Assembly (NCBI GenBank): GCA_039704465.1 | Contig: CM077642.1 | Span: 65,001-114,743, forward strand | Direction: 5' to 3' | DNA from: Plasmodiophora brassicae | Taxonomy: Eukaryota; Endomyxa; Phytomyxea; Plasmodiophorida; Plasmodiophoridae | DNA length: 49,743 bases | Shown: one piece after another, positions 8,044 to 18,557 of the stretch | How positions within the stretch are numbered: the stretch's first letter is position 1 | How the letters are laid out: the number at the start of each line of letters is the position of its first letter | The notes under the pieces: model-generated | The model's input: the letters and a program-made list of their open reading frames with translations, nothing else | Told to the model about the DNA's origin: nothing | Databases searched by the model: none | Program-made: the position numbers and the translations under genes

Positions 8044-11000
8044 GTGTTTAACAATAGTGTGCTTAGTTTAATTATTTTTTTACCGTTGTTTAGTAGTTTT
8101 TGTTCTGGATTGTTTGGTTGTTGGATTGGAGCTAAAGGTGTTGCTTTTATAACTTTTTTATCTCTACTAGGGTCATTAATTTTAACTTGTAATTATTTAA
8201 GTTTTATAAGTTTTTATTTGGTTTCAAATTATGTATCCGTATTATCTTGGATGAAATTAGGTTCATTTTATGTGACATGGTCATTTTGTTTTGATAGTTT
8301 ATCGTCGTTAATGGCGGTTTTAGTTACTGTTGTTAGTTGTTTAGTTTATCTATATGTGCGTCCTAGGTTATTTTTATTTTATAAAATTTATAAAGTAAAG
8401 TTGGAAATTTAAGTGAGTTGAAAAAGAGGATTCATAAAAAGTACATTAAAGGATTTTTCATTATTCTTTATGAAGCAGGTAATGCTCAACTAGTTAAGTT
8501 TGAAAAGTAGAATTAGCAATTACAAATATGTATTTAACGCGTATGCTATGGGATTTATTTAATTTTTCTACTATTTGTGTATTTGTATAAGTACACAAAT
8601 AATTTAGCTTTAGTGTAAAATATATCTACTTAATTAAATGTGTGAGGTGAGTGTTAGTAATGGGTAAGCTACGTTAATACTGGTTTTTTCGTAGATATAG
8701 GATAATATTAATCAATTACATAAATTTAATTGTAAAATTTTTTTTAATAAAATTTATGAACTGAGCAAATGTAGTATAGAAGATGAAAAAATTTAATTTT
8801 ATGCCATCAGTTTCTGTTTTTTTTCAATTTAGTTCGAATTTTTTATTTATCTTTAATTTTTGTTTTTCTTGGGAAGTTGTGAATTGGAATTCGATTAATA
8901 GGCATCTGTATAAATATCAAAGAGTAATATTTATTAACGTTAAGACTAGGTGGGGTTTGTCTATATGTGATCATTGGGAATTAAAATTAGATGTGTTTTG
9001 GTTTCAAATTAAATGTTTTGGTTCATTTAGTTTTAATTTGGTTTGTATTAGAATTTATTTCTTAGATTTGATCTTCAAATTTTTTTCTTATAGTAAAATT
9101 GGTTGATTTTTAGATCGAGGTATACGTTTAAGCTGTTTCGGAGTAGAAGGTTATATTCGTAATTATATTTTATTAGTAAATTTTGATTTGAATAATATTC
9201 AAGAAAAGCATGATTTTTTATGATTATCTAAACGATTAATTAGTTTAGTATGAGAGCCTGAGTGTGTGGCAAGATATTTGTTTAACTTTTGTGGTTTTGT
9301 AGGAACTCGTAATGTGTATTTTATTTTGCGAATAGTTTACCAAACTGCTTTATGCGGAATTAAATTTGTTTTTACAATTAATTTGTTAAAATTATTTAAA
9401 TTTATAACAGTCAAACATTTATTTTTTTGATTGGGTTTTCCTGTTTATATTTGTAAATGATATGAATACGATAAAAAAATAATATTAAGCAATCTTTCTG
9501 ATTTTCTTAGACAGGATACAGAAAAACACTTGTTATTTATATTAATTAATAAATTTTTTTGTGAATTAGAAAACCACTTAAGGAGATTTTATGTTTTTTT
9601 ATTAGGTAATATTTTGCCATTTTTTTCTGAAAATTTTATAGCGAACTTGGTAGTTTTATGTTATTTAGGAGATCTAATAATTATACATAGGGATAATTTA
9701 ATCGTTGATTTATTAAGGTTAGAGTTTTTTTACAAATTAACTACGCTTGGAGTCGATGTAGTAGACGAACAAACGTTTGGTTTATCAAATTGTATTGATA
9801 CAACTAAAGGGTTTAATTTTATAGGTTTTTATATTCGATTTAATAATGCGTTTTTATTTGGTGTATACCAAACTAAAAATTGTATAGTTTTGCAACCTTC
9901 TGTTGGTTCTATTAAAGGGCTTTTAACCGGTATTCAACGTTTTTTGAAAAATAATAATTGTGAACAAGTAGTATTAACTAATATATTTTATATTATGCGA
10001 AGATGGTTTTGTTATTATTTTCCATTCATTAGGTTATGCCGTAGATTAATTGTTTCGTTAATTTTTTGTTTACGTCTTAAATTATTTTATTGGTTGTTTA
10101 GAAAATATGGTCGAATGGGTAAAAAGTACATCTATAAGCAATATATAAAATTTTTATTTAGCCAATTTAAATTTTGGTAAAAAAATAAAAATTATTTTTT
10201 TTTTTGCTATTGCAGTTTAGTATAAATTTTATTTTTAAAAATGAGCTGTAAGATGAAAAATTATCGTGTACAGTTCAGAAGTAGGGATTTGTTTATTAAA
10301 TTAAATCTACTATAACTCATTGGCATACATGTTAGAAGATCCTCATATAGTTAGGTTTTCATGTTATATTTCGTTATGTGTGGCTTGTTAGGTGATAGGT
10401 ATAGATAATTTTGGAACTATACATTAATTTATTAAATTTAAAAATTATAGTCATAGCTGATTTTATAAGCTTAGATTGAGCATAATTGTAGAATTTGTTA
10501 AAATCTATTCTATAATACATATATAGATATAATGCATAATTACATATTTTCTTCGTTACCGTACGGTATGGGTGGTAAATTTTTTATAAATAGCGATAAA
10601 AAAAATCGGTCAATAGGACTTATGTTAAATTTGTAGTTATATGGGTAGGTTGTTTGGTTAAGTGTAAATAAATGTATGGAACAAGTTTTTATGGCTAAGT
10701 TTTAGTGTATAAGAAGGATAGGATGAAAAATTAAGTTTGATATTTTTCCATAAATTCAAAAGTATAAATTTTATGTTATTATGCTAATTATGAATTTACT
10801 GGTAAGAAGCCGTATGATTTTGAAAATCATGTACGGTTTTGAATTAGAGGTTTAATTGATCGACTAAAACTTACATTTTTCAGTGCGGCACGTAAAAATT
10901 TTGTTATTAAAATTTAAAAGAAATTAATACGAATTGTAATTGTGTTTTGATTTTTGTGTAAGTTCTACAGTTATCGGATTTTATTATTTATTAATTTTTT

Positions 11001-14000
11001 AATTTTAAGCTGATTATTTGTATCTTAATGGTTGTAATTTAAATATATAGGGATACTGGTTTTAAATGGTATACTTAAAGTATTTAATCTATTAAGTAGT
11101 TTCTAGTTTATTATAAATAAACTTTAGATAGTTTTGCTAAATTTTATTTTGAAAAGTAAAGTTTAGTTTTAACTATTTATATAAAATGCTAATCCTATTT
11201 TATATTTTTGCGTAATGCGCGAAACGTGTTATGGTGTAAGTAATAAAAAATTTTTTCATCTAGGTTAAATAAGATATGGTATATATCTTTTATATAGGAT
11301 AAACTTAGTTTTATTTATTTTTAAATTTAATAAGCTTTAATACAGTTAAGAATTTAGAAAATGAGCCGTATGCTAACAAATTAGCATGTACGGTTTTGAG
11401 TCAGAAATTTCAGCCAATTTTATTGAAGTTTTATGAATACTGTTAGTGTTAGTATCATCCGAAAATTTTGTTCAATTGTTTTTTGGATGGGAAGGTGTAG
11501 GATTATGTTCTTACTTATTAATAAATTTTTGATATATTCGATTACAAGCTAATAAAGCGGCTATTCAAGCTTTAATGGTTAATAAAATAGGTGATATTGG
11601 GGTATTATTAGGTATTTGTTCTATTTTTTCATTGTATCGTTCAGTTGAATTTAGTATTATTTTTGCGTTAACTTCTTATATGCAAGGTGAATCATTTATT
11701 TTATCAATTTTTAATGTTAATGGTTTATTAATGATTGGTTTATTTTTGTTTGTTGGAGTTGTTGGAAAATCCGCGCAATTAGGGTTACATACATGATTAC
11801 CATCTGCAATGGAGGGACCTACTCCAGTGTCTGCATTAATACATGCTGCAACAATGGTGTATGAAATGCTAACAATTCCAGTTTAGGTTATTTTAAATTG
11901 TATACATTTGTTAATGGCAATTTTTATTTTTTTGCGATGATTTTGGATAAGTATTTGTCGAATTTAAGATTAATTTTCTTGAATAACATTTTTTTAGTTG
12001 GATAAGGTTATACGAATTTTTTAATGATAACGGTGTTTATAATTTGTTATTGTATTTGTGAGATACATAAGGTGTTGGCGATTCATGATTTTTTTTGATA
12101 AATTAAAGCCTAATAAAATATAATATGCTGAAATTTAATTATGCGGTCATGATCTTTATATTGTTAATGTGATACAGAATATCCAGTGAAATATATTAAT
12201 AGTCTGTGCCTAGATAGATCTAAACGTTATTTTTGTGTAATGTAGGTTAGGAAATATGTTAGTGGAATAATTGTGAAATTAATTCAGAAATAATATTTAA
12301 TTTAAATAATTAAGTATTATTGAATATTTTTGTAAATTCATAGGAAATATTTAAAAATTGCTTGTTAATTGAGTATGTTTAAAATTTTGATAGTTTTAGC
12401 TGATATTATTTAATAGAGTATTATTAATTGGTATTTTAATGGATTTTCTGAAATTTTAAAGCTGAATGCAAAGTAATTTGCTCGTTCAGTTTAATGAGGG
12501 TTTAACCGTAAAGTCTTAAACTACCTTTATAACTGCTGGTATATTTCTTATTATTAGGTGTTCAGAATTTTTTGAATATGTGGATTTTATTTTAGTTTGT
12601 CTAGTGTTATTAGGGGCGTTAACTGCTTTTTTTGCAGCAACTGTTGGTTTATTTCAAAATGATCTTAAACGTGTTATTGCGTACTCTACGTGTTCACAAC
12701 TGGGTTATATGGCGTTTTCTTGTGGATTATCTGCTTATTCTGTAGCGTTTTTTCATTTAGTCAATCATGGGTTTGGGCGAAGTTCTAGTTTAATTAAAAT
12801 ATAATTTTTTATAAATTTGATGCAAAAAAATATTAGGATAATTTAAAACTTAGAAGTTGAGTGAAATTACGAATATATAGTTAGTAGATAATAAAATTTC
12901 TATATGGTTATGAACCCATATTCTATAGAGTATATTTAATAATTTTTTTATTTGATGCATAATGATAATAATACAAGAGCTAATTTTTCTTTTAAATATT
13001 AAACTGAAGATTTATTTATTAATTTATAATTTTATTAAAAGTAGTTTATAATAAAATTGGAATAAAAAGATTTCTATTTGAGAGTAATGCATAGAATGGT
13101 TTAAATGATACTTTTTTAGAATTAAAGTTGAAAAAAATTTGATTTATTTTATCGTAATGGAGTTATAAGCATACGGGTACGTGTTTTAAATTATGATTTA
13201 ACAAATAAATGAAAAATACTTGTGGAAGCTTAGTGTATTGAGATATACTAGTTGAGTTTCAAAGGGGGATTTAATAAGTAAGGATTCCATCCAAATTTTA
13301 AGGCTTTGCTATTTTTAAGCGCAGGGTCAGTGATTCATGGTTTTTCTGATGAGCAGGATTTACGCCGTATGGGTGGATTAGGTAAGGTTTATCCTTTAAC
13401 GTATTGTAGTATATTAATTGGATCGTTTGCTTTAATGGGTTTTCCATTTTTATCTGGTTTTTATTCTAAAGATTTAATTTTAGAAATTACTTTTATTCAA
13501 CATACTGTTGCTAGTTTTTTTGTTTATTGTTTAGGAGTGTTTTCCGCATTTTTTACTGCATTTTATTCTTTTCGTGTTATTTATTTAACTTTTATTGTTC
13601 CAACAAATAGTACCCGGCAATTTATATTACGTATTCATGAATCTCCGCTATTAATTATAATACCTTTATGTATTTTGAGTATGGGAAGTGTATTTAGTGG
13701 TTTTTTACTTAAAGATATGTTTATAGGTTTAGGTTCAGTATTTCTAGGAAATTCTATTTTTAGAATGGCCGGTAGATTTGATTTAATAGAAGCAGAAATT
13801 TTACCTGTAGAAGTTAAATTGGTACCTTTAATTGTTAGTTTAGGTGGAGTTTTAGCTGTTATATGTATAAATTATGTCTATAGGCAAACTGCATTTTACT
13901 TAAAGATTAGTAATAAGTACCTTATGAAGTATTATTCATTTTTTAATCAAAAATGGTACATTGATGGTATATATAATGTTTATTGTATAAAGCATTTTTT

Positions 14001-14268
14001 TAACTTTGGGTATTTGGTGCCTTTTCAGATGCTAGATAAAGGCTTTATTGAGTTAGTTGGACCATTTGGTGTATCTTCTAAATTTAATATAATTTCAAGA
14101 AAAATAAGTGAATTTCAAACTGGATTAATATATCATTATACATTTGTTATTTCAGTTGGTGTACTTGTTTATATCAATATATTATCAATTTTTAATGCAG
14201 TTTCAGTATTTATTGAATTAGAAGGTATACTGGTATATATTTTTATTTCATATATTATACTGTTATAA
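8044..14268 (+). CDS. nad5: NADH dehydrogenase subunit 5, six exons
   Basis: Proton-pumping antiporter-like subunit of complex I. Exons: 8044-8355, 10317-10377, 10871-10882, 11441-11858, 12531-12774, 13297-14268; they sum to 2019 nt (672 aa plus stop), normal for Nad5. Joins restore conserved Nad5 blocks: [103 protein letters not shown]. Exon 3 is only 12 nt (TTACATTTTTCA). TGA is Trp at the conserved HTW of exon 4. No ATG is available at the start; an in-frame TAG lies at 8011 and GTG 8044 is taken as the start, GTG 8059 being an alternative. It is followed by nad6 after 12 nt. Confidence 0.93.
8356..10316 (+). mobile_element. nad5 group II intron 1 (ORF-bearing)
   Basis: Begins GTGCG and ends TATAAC. 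Domain V at 10243-10276 (GAGCTGTA...GTACAGTTC). A bulged A in domain VI is followed by CTATAAC, which puts the branch point 8 nt from the 3' end. It contains a maturase-like ORF (8783-10180). Confidence 0.92.
8783..10180 (+). CDS. Intron-encoded maturase-like reverse transcriptase (nad5 intron 1)
   Basis: 465 aa from ATG 8783, open only if TGA is Trp (several TGA codons, for example 9104-9106). It has the order expected of group II intron proteins. An RT-like segment includes [14 protein letters not shown] near residue 295, in the place of the YADD box but reading YLGD. A C-terminal basic maturase (domain X-like) part has [16 protein letters not shown] and a KYGRMGKKY tail. No HNH endonuclease motif follows. 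The RT catalytic aspartates are not conserved, so I infer a splicing-only maturase for its host intron or related ones. The sequence is very divergent and K/F/I/N-rich; assignment rests on position, length and the degenerate motifs. Confidence 0.75.
10378..10870 (+). other. nad5 group II intron 2
   Basis: 493 nt, starts GTGTG, ends AAAAC. Domain V at 10806-10839 (GAAGCCGTATG...CATGTACGG). It splits the Phe codon before TFF in phase 1. No ORF. Confidence 0.9.
10883..11440 (+). other. nad5 group II intron 3
   Basis: 558 nt, starts GTGCGG directly after the 12-nt exon, ends GAATAC. Domain V at 11363-11396 (GAGCCGTATGCTAA...). A bulged A sits 8 nt from the end (A-TGAATAC). It splits the Met codon of FTFFM in phase 1. 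Confidence 0.9.
11859..12530 (+). other. nad5 group II intron 4
   Basis: 672 nt, starts GTATG, ends TTTAT. Domain V at 12459-12492 (AAGCTGAATGCAAAG...GTTCAGTTT). Domain VI has a clear GAGGGTTTAA/TTAAAC-A-CCTTT stem with the bulged A at -8. It splits the Val codon of ATMVTAG. Confidence 0.9.
12775..13296 (+). other. nad5 group II intron 5
   Basis: 522 nt, starts GGGCG (variant of GUGYG), ends CAAAT. Domain V at 13225-13259 (GAAGCTTAGTG...GTTGAGTTT). Bulged A at -8 within ATTCC-A-TCC. It lies between the two Phe codons of HGF|FKALL. Confidence 0.88.
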
Positions 14269-14280
14269 ATTTAGTAGTGA

Positions 14281-17200
14281 ATGATGTTAGTTTTTTTTCA
14301 ATTTTTCTTTTATTTGTTTTCGAGCGTTGCTAGTATTTCAGCGGTGATGGTAATCCTAAGTACTAACGCAATCTATTCAGGTTTATTTTTGATTTGAGTT
14401 TTTTTTAACTCAGCTTTGTTGTTATTACTTTTAGATTTGGAGTATTTAGCTATAATTTTTATTATAGTTTATGTTGGTGCAGTTATGGTTCTTTTTTTAT
14501 TGTGCGGATACGAGACATTATGGAAAAATTGTTATAAAGTGTATTATGAAAAATTGACTAAAATTTAATATTTTAAGGAAAAGCGTTAGATGTCAAATAT
14601 TCTAATTAAAATCAAGATCTAAATTTATATGCAATGTACTTTTAAATTTGAATTGTAAAAGTTTTTATATTTTGTTTTGTTTGATATGTTTTAATGTTTG
14701 ACTAAAGTAATGTTGGGTAAGCATGAAAAGTTTTGTGTTATGTTAAAATTATAGGTTTAGTCTTGCATTTAATATGAAAAAATGTAGTATAGCTAAGAAC
14801 TACTTATATTGAACAGATTAGAAAAATTTAAAAGGGATTTTATTTAGGAATAAGTTTTTATAAATGTTTAATGTTATCGTGTTGATTTGGGAAAAATTTT
14901 TTTCAAAGAAGAAGGTAAAATCATAATTTTTGTAAAAAAGAATATGTTAGTTAATTACAGATACTTTAAAAAGTGAATTAAGATTTTTAGAAATGAAATT
15001 TCTTTAAATTTTTTATGAAAATTTTTAGGGTTTGTACCTCTGAATATATTAAAAACTCAGATACAGTTTACAAATTATATCAGTTATGACTCTATTGATG
15101 CTAAAGCTGATTTAGTTATAGCATTGAGTTGTCTTAAGAAAATTAATGGGAAGTTTAGAAAATTATTTATTCGTTTTATTATTGACCCTGAGCTACTGTG
15201 GTTAGCCTATATTAATTTAGTGATAGTTGGAGTGAAATGAATTTTTAGAAAAACGCGCAAGTTTTTACTATATAGTTTAAGTTGTAAATTTTATTATTTT
15301 GATAACTTAAGATTTCTTTTAAGAAAATTAAATATTTATAATGAGAAATTATATTCTGATGATAGGCTTCAAATTACATTGATACAAGAAAGCATTCGGC
15401 TATTATTTACAGTTATAATTGGAGATTACGTATATTATTTTGGAGGTAATACTTTATTTAAAGTTAAAGATGTAGAAGGTATTGGATTTGTATTTGAATA
15501 TATTCGACGAAATTGTGGTTCTATGCGTTGATTTATTGAGTTTGTTTTAAAGAAAAAAAAAATTACCCTGGATATTTTAGTTTTTTTGCAACGTTTACTT
15601 AGTCTCTATGTAGATGATAGTCAATTTGTAGGTTTTTTATTTAAATTGCTTAAAAACAATATACAAACTGTTAAACTAATTGATAGCTATCAAGTGTTAA
15701 AGATCGATTTGTTAGATTGGTTATTATCGAAATTTTATTTTTTAACTTTAGATAATTTTGTTGAGAAATTATTTGTAAAATGCACTAATACTAATTTTTG
15801 TATTTTGAATAGTGCACCGCAATACAATTTAATATTTAAATTTCCTTTTTTGAATGTAAAAGTTTTTCCAAAATGTAGTAATGGTTGTGTATTATCTTTA
15901 AAATATATTCGGTATGGATCTAATTTTTTAATAGGTGTTAGTGATACTTCTAAAAATATTGTGGATTGAATTAGTAATATAATACTTAATTATATAAATT
16001 CTTTTTTGTATCTTGACCAAATTTTAGTTGTAAAAAAAGTTATAATCAATAATTCTCTAATGATTAGACTTTTTGGGATGCGTTTTGAAAAATGTCGATA
16101 TAAAGATTTTGTTAAGAAAGTTAAAATGTATTCTTTGAAAAATAAAATGAATTTAATTTTTTCTAAAATACATTATTTGCGTTATAATCTTGATATAGGG
16201 GATAATAAATTTAGATGTGAGCAACATAATATATTTTGTTGAGAGTATAAACAAATAGCATCATATATGTTTCCTGTAAGCATAAGAAAAAAGATTTCTT
16301 TTTTTTGTATATATGTGTATTTACGTGATAAAATAAATGATTTTAGTGTAATATTTTGAAATATTAGTGCGTTAAATTACTTTGTAATTAATTATGTACC
16401 AAGGAAATTGCAAATTCCGTATCGTGTTTTGCTTAGACTGATTAAAAATATAACCTGCTCTAGGTATACTGGATTAATAATTAATTACTGTGTTATGTTA
16501 AGTTATTTATTATGGTTGCAAGAATATAGTAGCGGCGTCTTATCAAGAAATTTAATGCTATATTATTATCCTAATTTTGAAAATCAGTTTATTGTATCTA
16601 AAAAGTTTACTGTTCGGTTACTTGTAGATACTGCTTTAGTATCGCGTTGGTTATATAGTGTTGGTATTATTAATAAATTTGGTTGCCCGCTAGTTAAACG
16701 TAAATTGATTTTGTTAGAAGATTTTATCATTGTATTGTATTATCGGAAGTTAGCTTTTAAACTAATAAGATATTATTTATATGCTAATGATTGAGTTAAA
16801 TTATATAGTATTTTATTTAAGTTAAAAATTTCGTTGATGAAGACTTTAGGGGTTAAATATAAATTGAATATGAATGTAATTAAGCAAATTTATGGAGATT
16901 CGATCTATTGTTCATCTTTAGATGGGAAGTTTATATCTTATTTTTTTAAAACAGATTTATATTTATATAAGCGCAAATTTTTGATAAATTTTTTCAGATG
17001 AAAACAGTAGAATATAATGTATAAAATGGTAGTTTAAGAGAGTTAGAGAGAGAGTTAAATTTTTTGTTAGTAATTTTCTGAGGAAGTAATATATTGGAGC
17101 TGTATGATAAAAAATTATCATGTACAGTTTTGGATGGGAGTTAATTGCTTACCTAAAATCATTGTAATGATGTTAGACGTTAAATATCAATCTATTAATC

Positions 17201-17502
17201 TTGAAATGGGTTATTATCATATTATTGGAGGAATTGTGTTATTATGTTTAATGGTAAAATTTGTAAATATTTTAGTAAATGAATTAATTTTCGAACATGG
17301 TTATTTGATGGGGATAAGTGTAGATTATCTAAATTGGTTTGATTTAATTGTAGAAGTTGTAAATATTCGTAATATTGGGTTGCATTTGTATAATTATTTT
17401 TTTATTCCTTTTATAAGTGCTGGGTTAATTCTTTTAGTAGCTATGATTGGGGCTATAAGTTTAGTTTTGCCTTCTGAGACCTCGAACTTGAAAAGTTATT
17501 AG
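14281..17502 (+). CDS. nad6: NADH dehydrogenase subunit 6, two exons
   Basis: Membrane subunit of complex I. Exons 14281-14501 and 17163-17502 give 561 nt (186 aa plus stop). Exon 1 starts ATGATG and contains NSALLLLLLDLEYLAIIFII and VYVGAVMVLFLL, the conserved Nad6 core (e.fla...iiVYvGAi.VLFLF). The join gives ...VLFLLFVMMLDVKYQ, matching VLFLFVVMMLNi. TGA is Trp in exon 1 (LIWVFF). Exon 2 ends with a transmembrane segment (GLILLVAMIGAISLVLP) typical of the C-terminus. It lies 12 nt after nad5. Confidence 0.93.
14502..17162 (+). mobile_element. nad6 group II intron (ORF-bearing)
   Basis: 2661 nt, starts GTGCGG, ends AATCAT. Domain V at 17097-17130 (GAGCTGTATGATAA...CATGTACAGTTT). It carries a 688-aa maturase-like ORF. 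Confidence 0.92.
14944..17010 (+). CDS. Intron-encoded maturase-like reverse transcriptase (nad6 intron)
   Basis: 688 aa from ATG 14944, uninterrupted when TGA is Trp and with many TGA codons. RT features in order: GFVPLNILKTQIQ near the N-terminus, RNCGSMRWFIEFVLKKKKIT, in the place of the W.ie.DI...F.. block, and RYGSNFLIGVSDT at the YADD box (YGSN here). The C-terminal domain X has LYYRKLAFKLIRYY and MKTLGVKYKLN, resembling the TLA.KhK motif that ends domain X. No HNH endonuclease domain follows. Loss of the catalytic Asp pair argues for a splicing-only protein. It is the longest of the five maturase ORFs here. Confidence 0.85.
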
Positions 17503-17583
17503 TTTTAATTATTAAATAACATAGAAATTGGGAGATTATTATCTTTATTTGTAGAGAGTACTGGTACTTATAGTATTTTAAAC

Positions 17584-17656
17584 GCATCTTTAGCTTAATT
17601 GGAAAAGCATTGATTTTCTAAATCAATAAATATAGGTTCGAGTCCTATAAGATGTA
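17584..17656 (+). tRNA. trnR(ucu): tRNA-Arg (UCU)
   Basis: Acceptor GCATCTT/AAGATGT, discriminator A, anticodon stem TTGAT/ATCAA with loop TTTCTAA. It is the last + strand gene before the strand switch to nad3. Confidence 0.94.
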
Positions 17657-17680
17657 GTGCAATTTAATTTCAGAATGTAT

Positions 17681-18548
17681 TTATCATTCTAATGCACCGC
17701 GCCCTCATTCGTAGTAAAAACCAATAGTTAATAAGAATAAAAATAAGATCATATGATAGAATACAGAATAAGAGTTTAAAGTAAGTGCCCATGGAAATAG
17801 AAATATGATTTCTAGATCAAATATTATGAATAAGATAGCTATGAGATAAAATTGTACAGAAAATGTATGCCTTGCATCTCCAAAAGAGTGGATAGGTTTT
17901 ATAAATTTATAATTCTATTTACCTTCCTAGAAACTTAACAAGTTATTTTTAAACATTAAGCTTTGCATAGAGAAATTTCAAATTGAGGTGTAGAGATTTT
18001 AAAATATTAAGGTAGATTTTAATTTTTAGTAAATTTTTGAAATTTAGTATGTTTTTATTTATTTTAATATAAACAATATTTTGTGTACGTTAAAAGTATA
18101 AAAAATCCATGAATTCATATAACCACTCATATGAATTTGCGATTCTATCTTCTTAGAAAAAGATGATTTAAATTTTTATTTTTACTTTTAAAAAAATTAA
18201 TTTATAGTTTTGTTAATTATTGGTGTTATTTATTTGACTAAAATAAATAAATAAAAATATTGTTTTATTACATATTATATTTTGGTGTATTAGATACATG
18301 TTGTATATTTTAGAGGTTATTGTAGAAATTGATGATTAGTTTTTTTTAAATTATGCTATAAAAAGATAGAAAACTGCGACACGGTCAAAACCACATTCGT
18401 ATGCTGAGTATTTGTCGAAATTACTTTTACGTTCACCAGCTTGAATAGTTAAAAATATAAGAAGTATAGTTATTAATGAATTTATAATTATAAATAATAA
18501 AAGTGAGTAATATTCAATAAAATTTGTAGGAATTAAAAAATAAGACAT
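17681..18548 (-). CDS. nad3: NADH dehydrogenase subunit 3, two exons
   Basis: Complex I membrane subunit. Exon 1 is 18383-18548, exon 2 is 17681-17886 (372 nt, 123 aa plus stop). Exon 1 ends YSAYECGFD, exon 2 reads (P)FGDARHTFSVQFYLIAILF, then IIFDLEIIFLFPWAL, matching YECGFdPf.dar..F.vrFyLvaIlFiiFDlE. It ends with the family C-terminus GALEW, in which the final Trp is TGA before TAA; a second Trp (YEWG) is also TGA. ATG start is 9 nt after the atp6 stop, so atp6 and nad3 are co-oriented and probably co-transcribed. Confidence 0.95.
17887..18382 (-). other. nad3 group II intron
   Basis: About 496 nt, starts GTGTCG. Domain V at 17930-17963 (complement: AAGCTTAATGTTT...GTTAAGTTTC). Domain VI stem GGA-AGGT/ACCT-A-TCC has its bulged A 7 nt from the inferred 3' end. 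It interrupts the Pro codon after ECGFD; the 3' end could shift by 1-2 nt. Confidence 0.88.
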
Positions 18549-18557
18549 GATTTTAAC

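Noticed and set aside
11429..11440. Earlier start for nad5 exon 4 (giving extra residues such as IL or R before WILLV)
   Set aside because: Starting at 11441 gives [14 protein letters not shown] with exactly the conserved length, an intron ending AC and a bulged A at -8.
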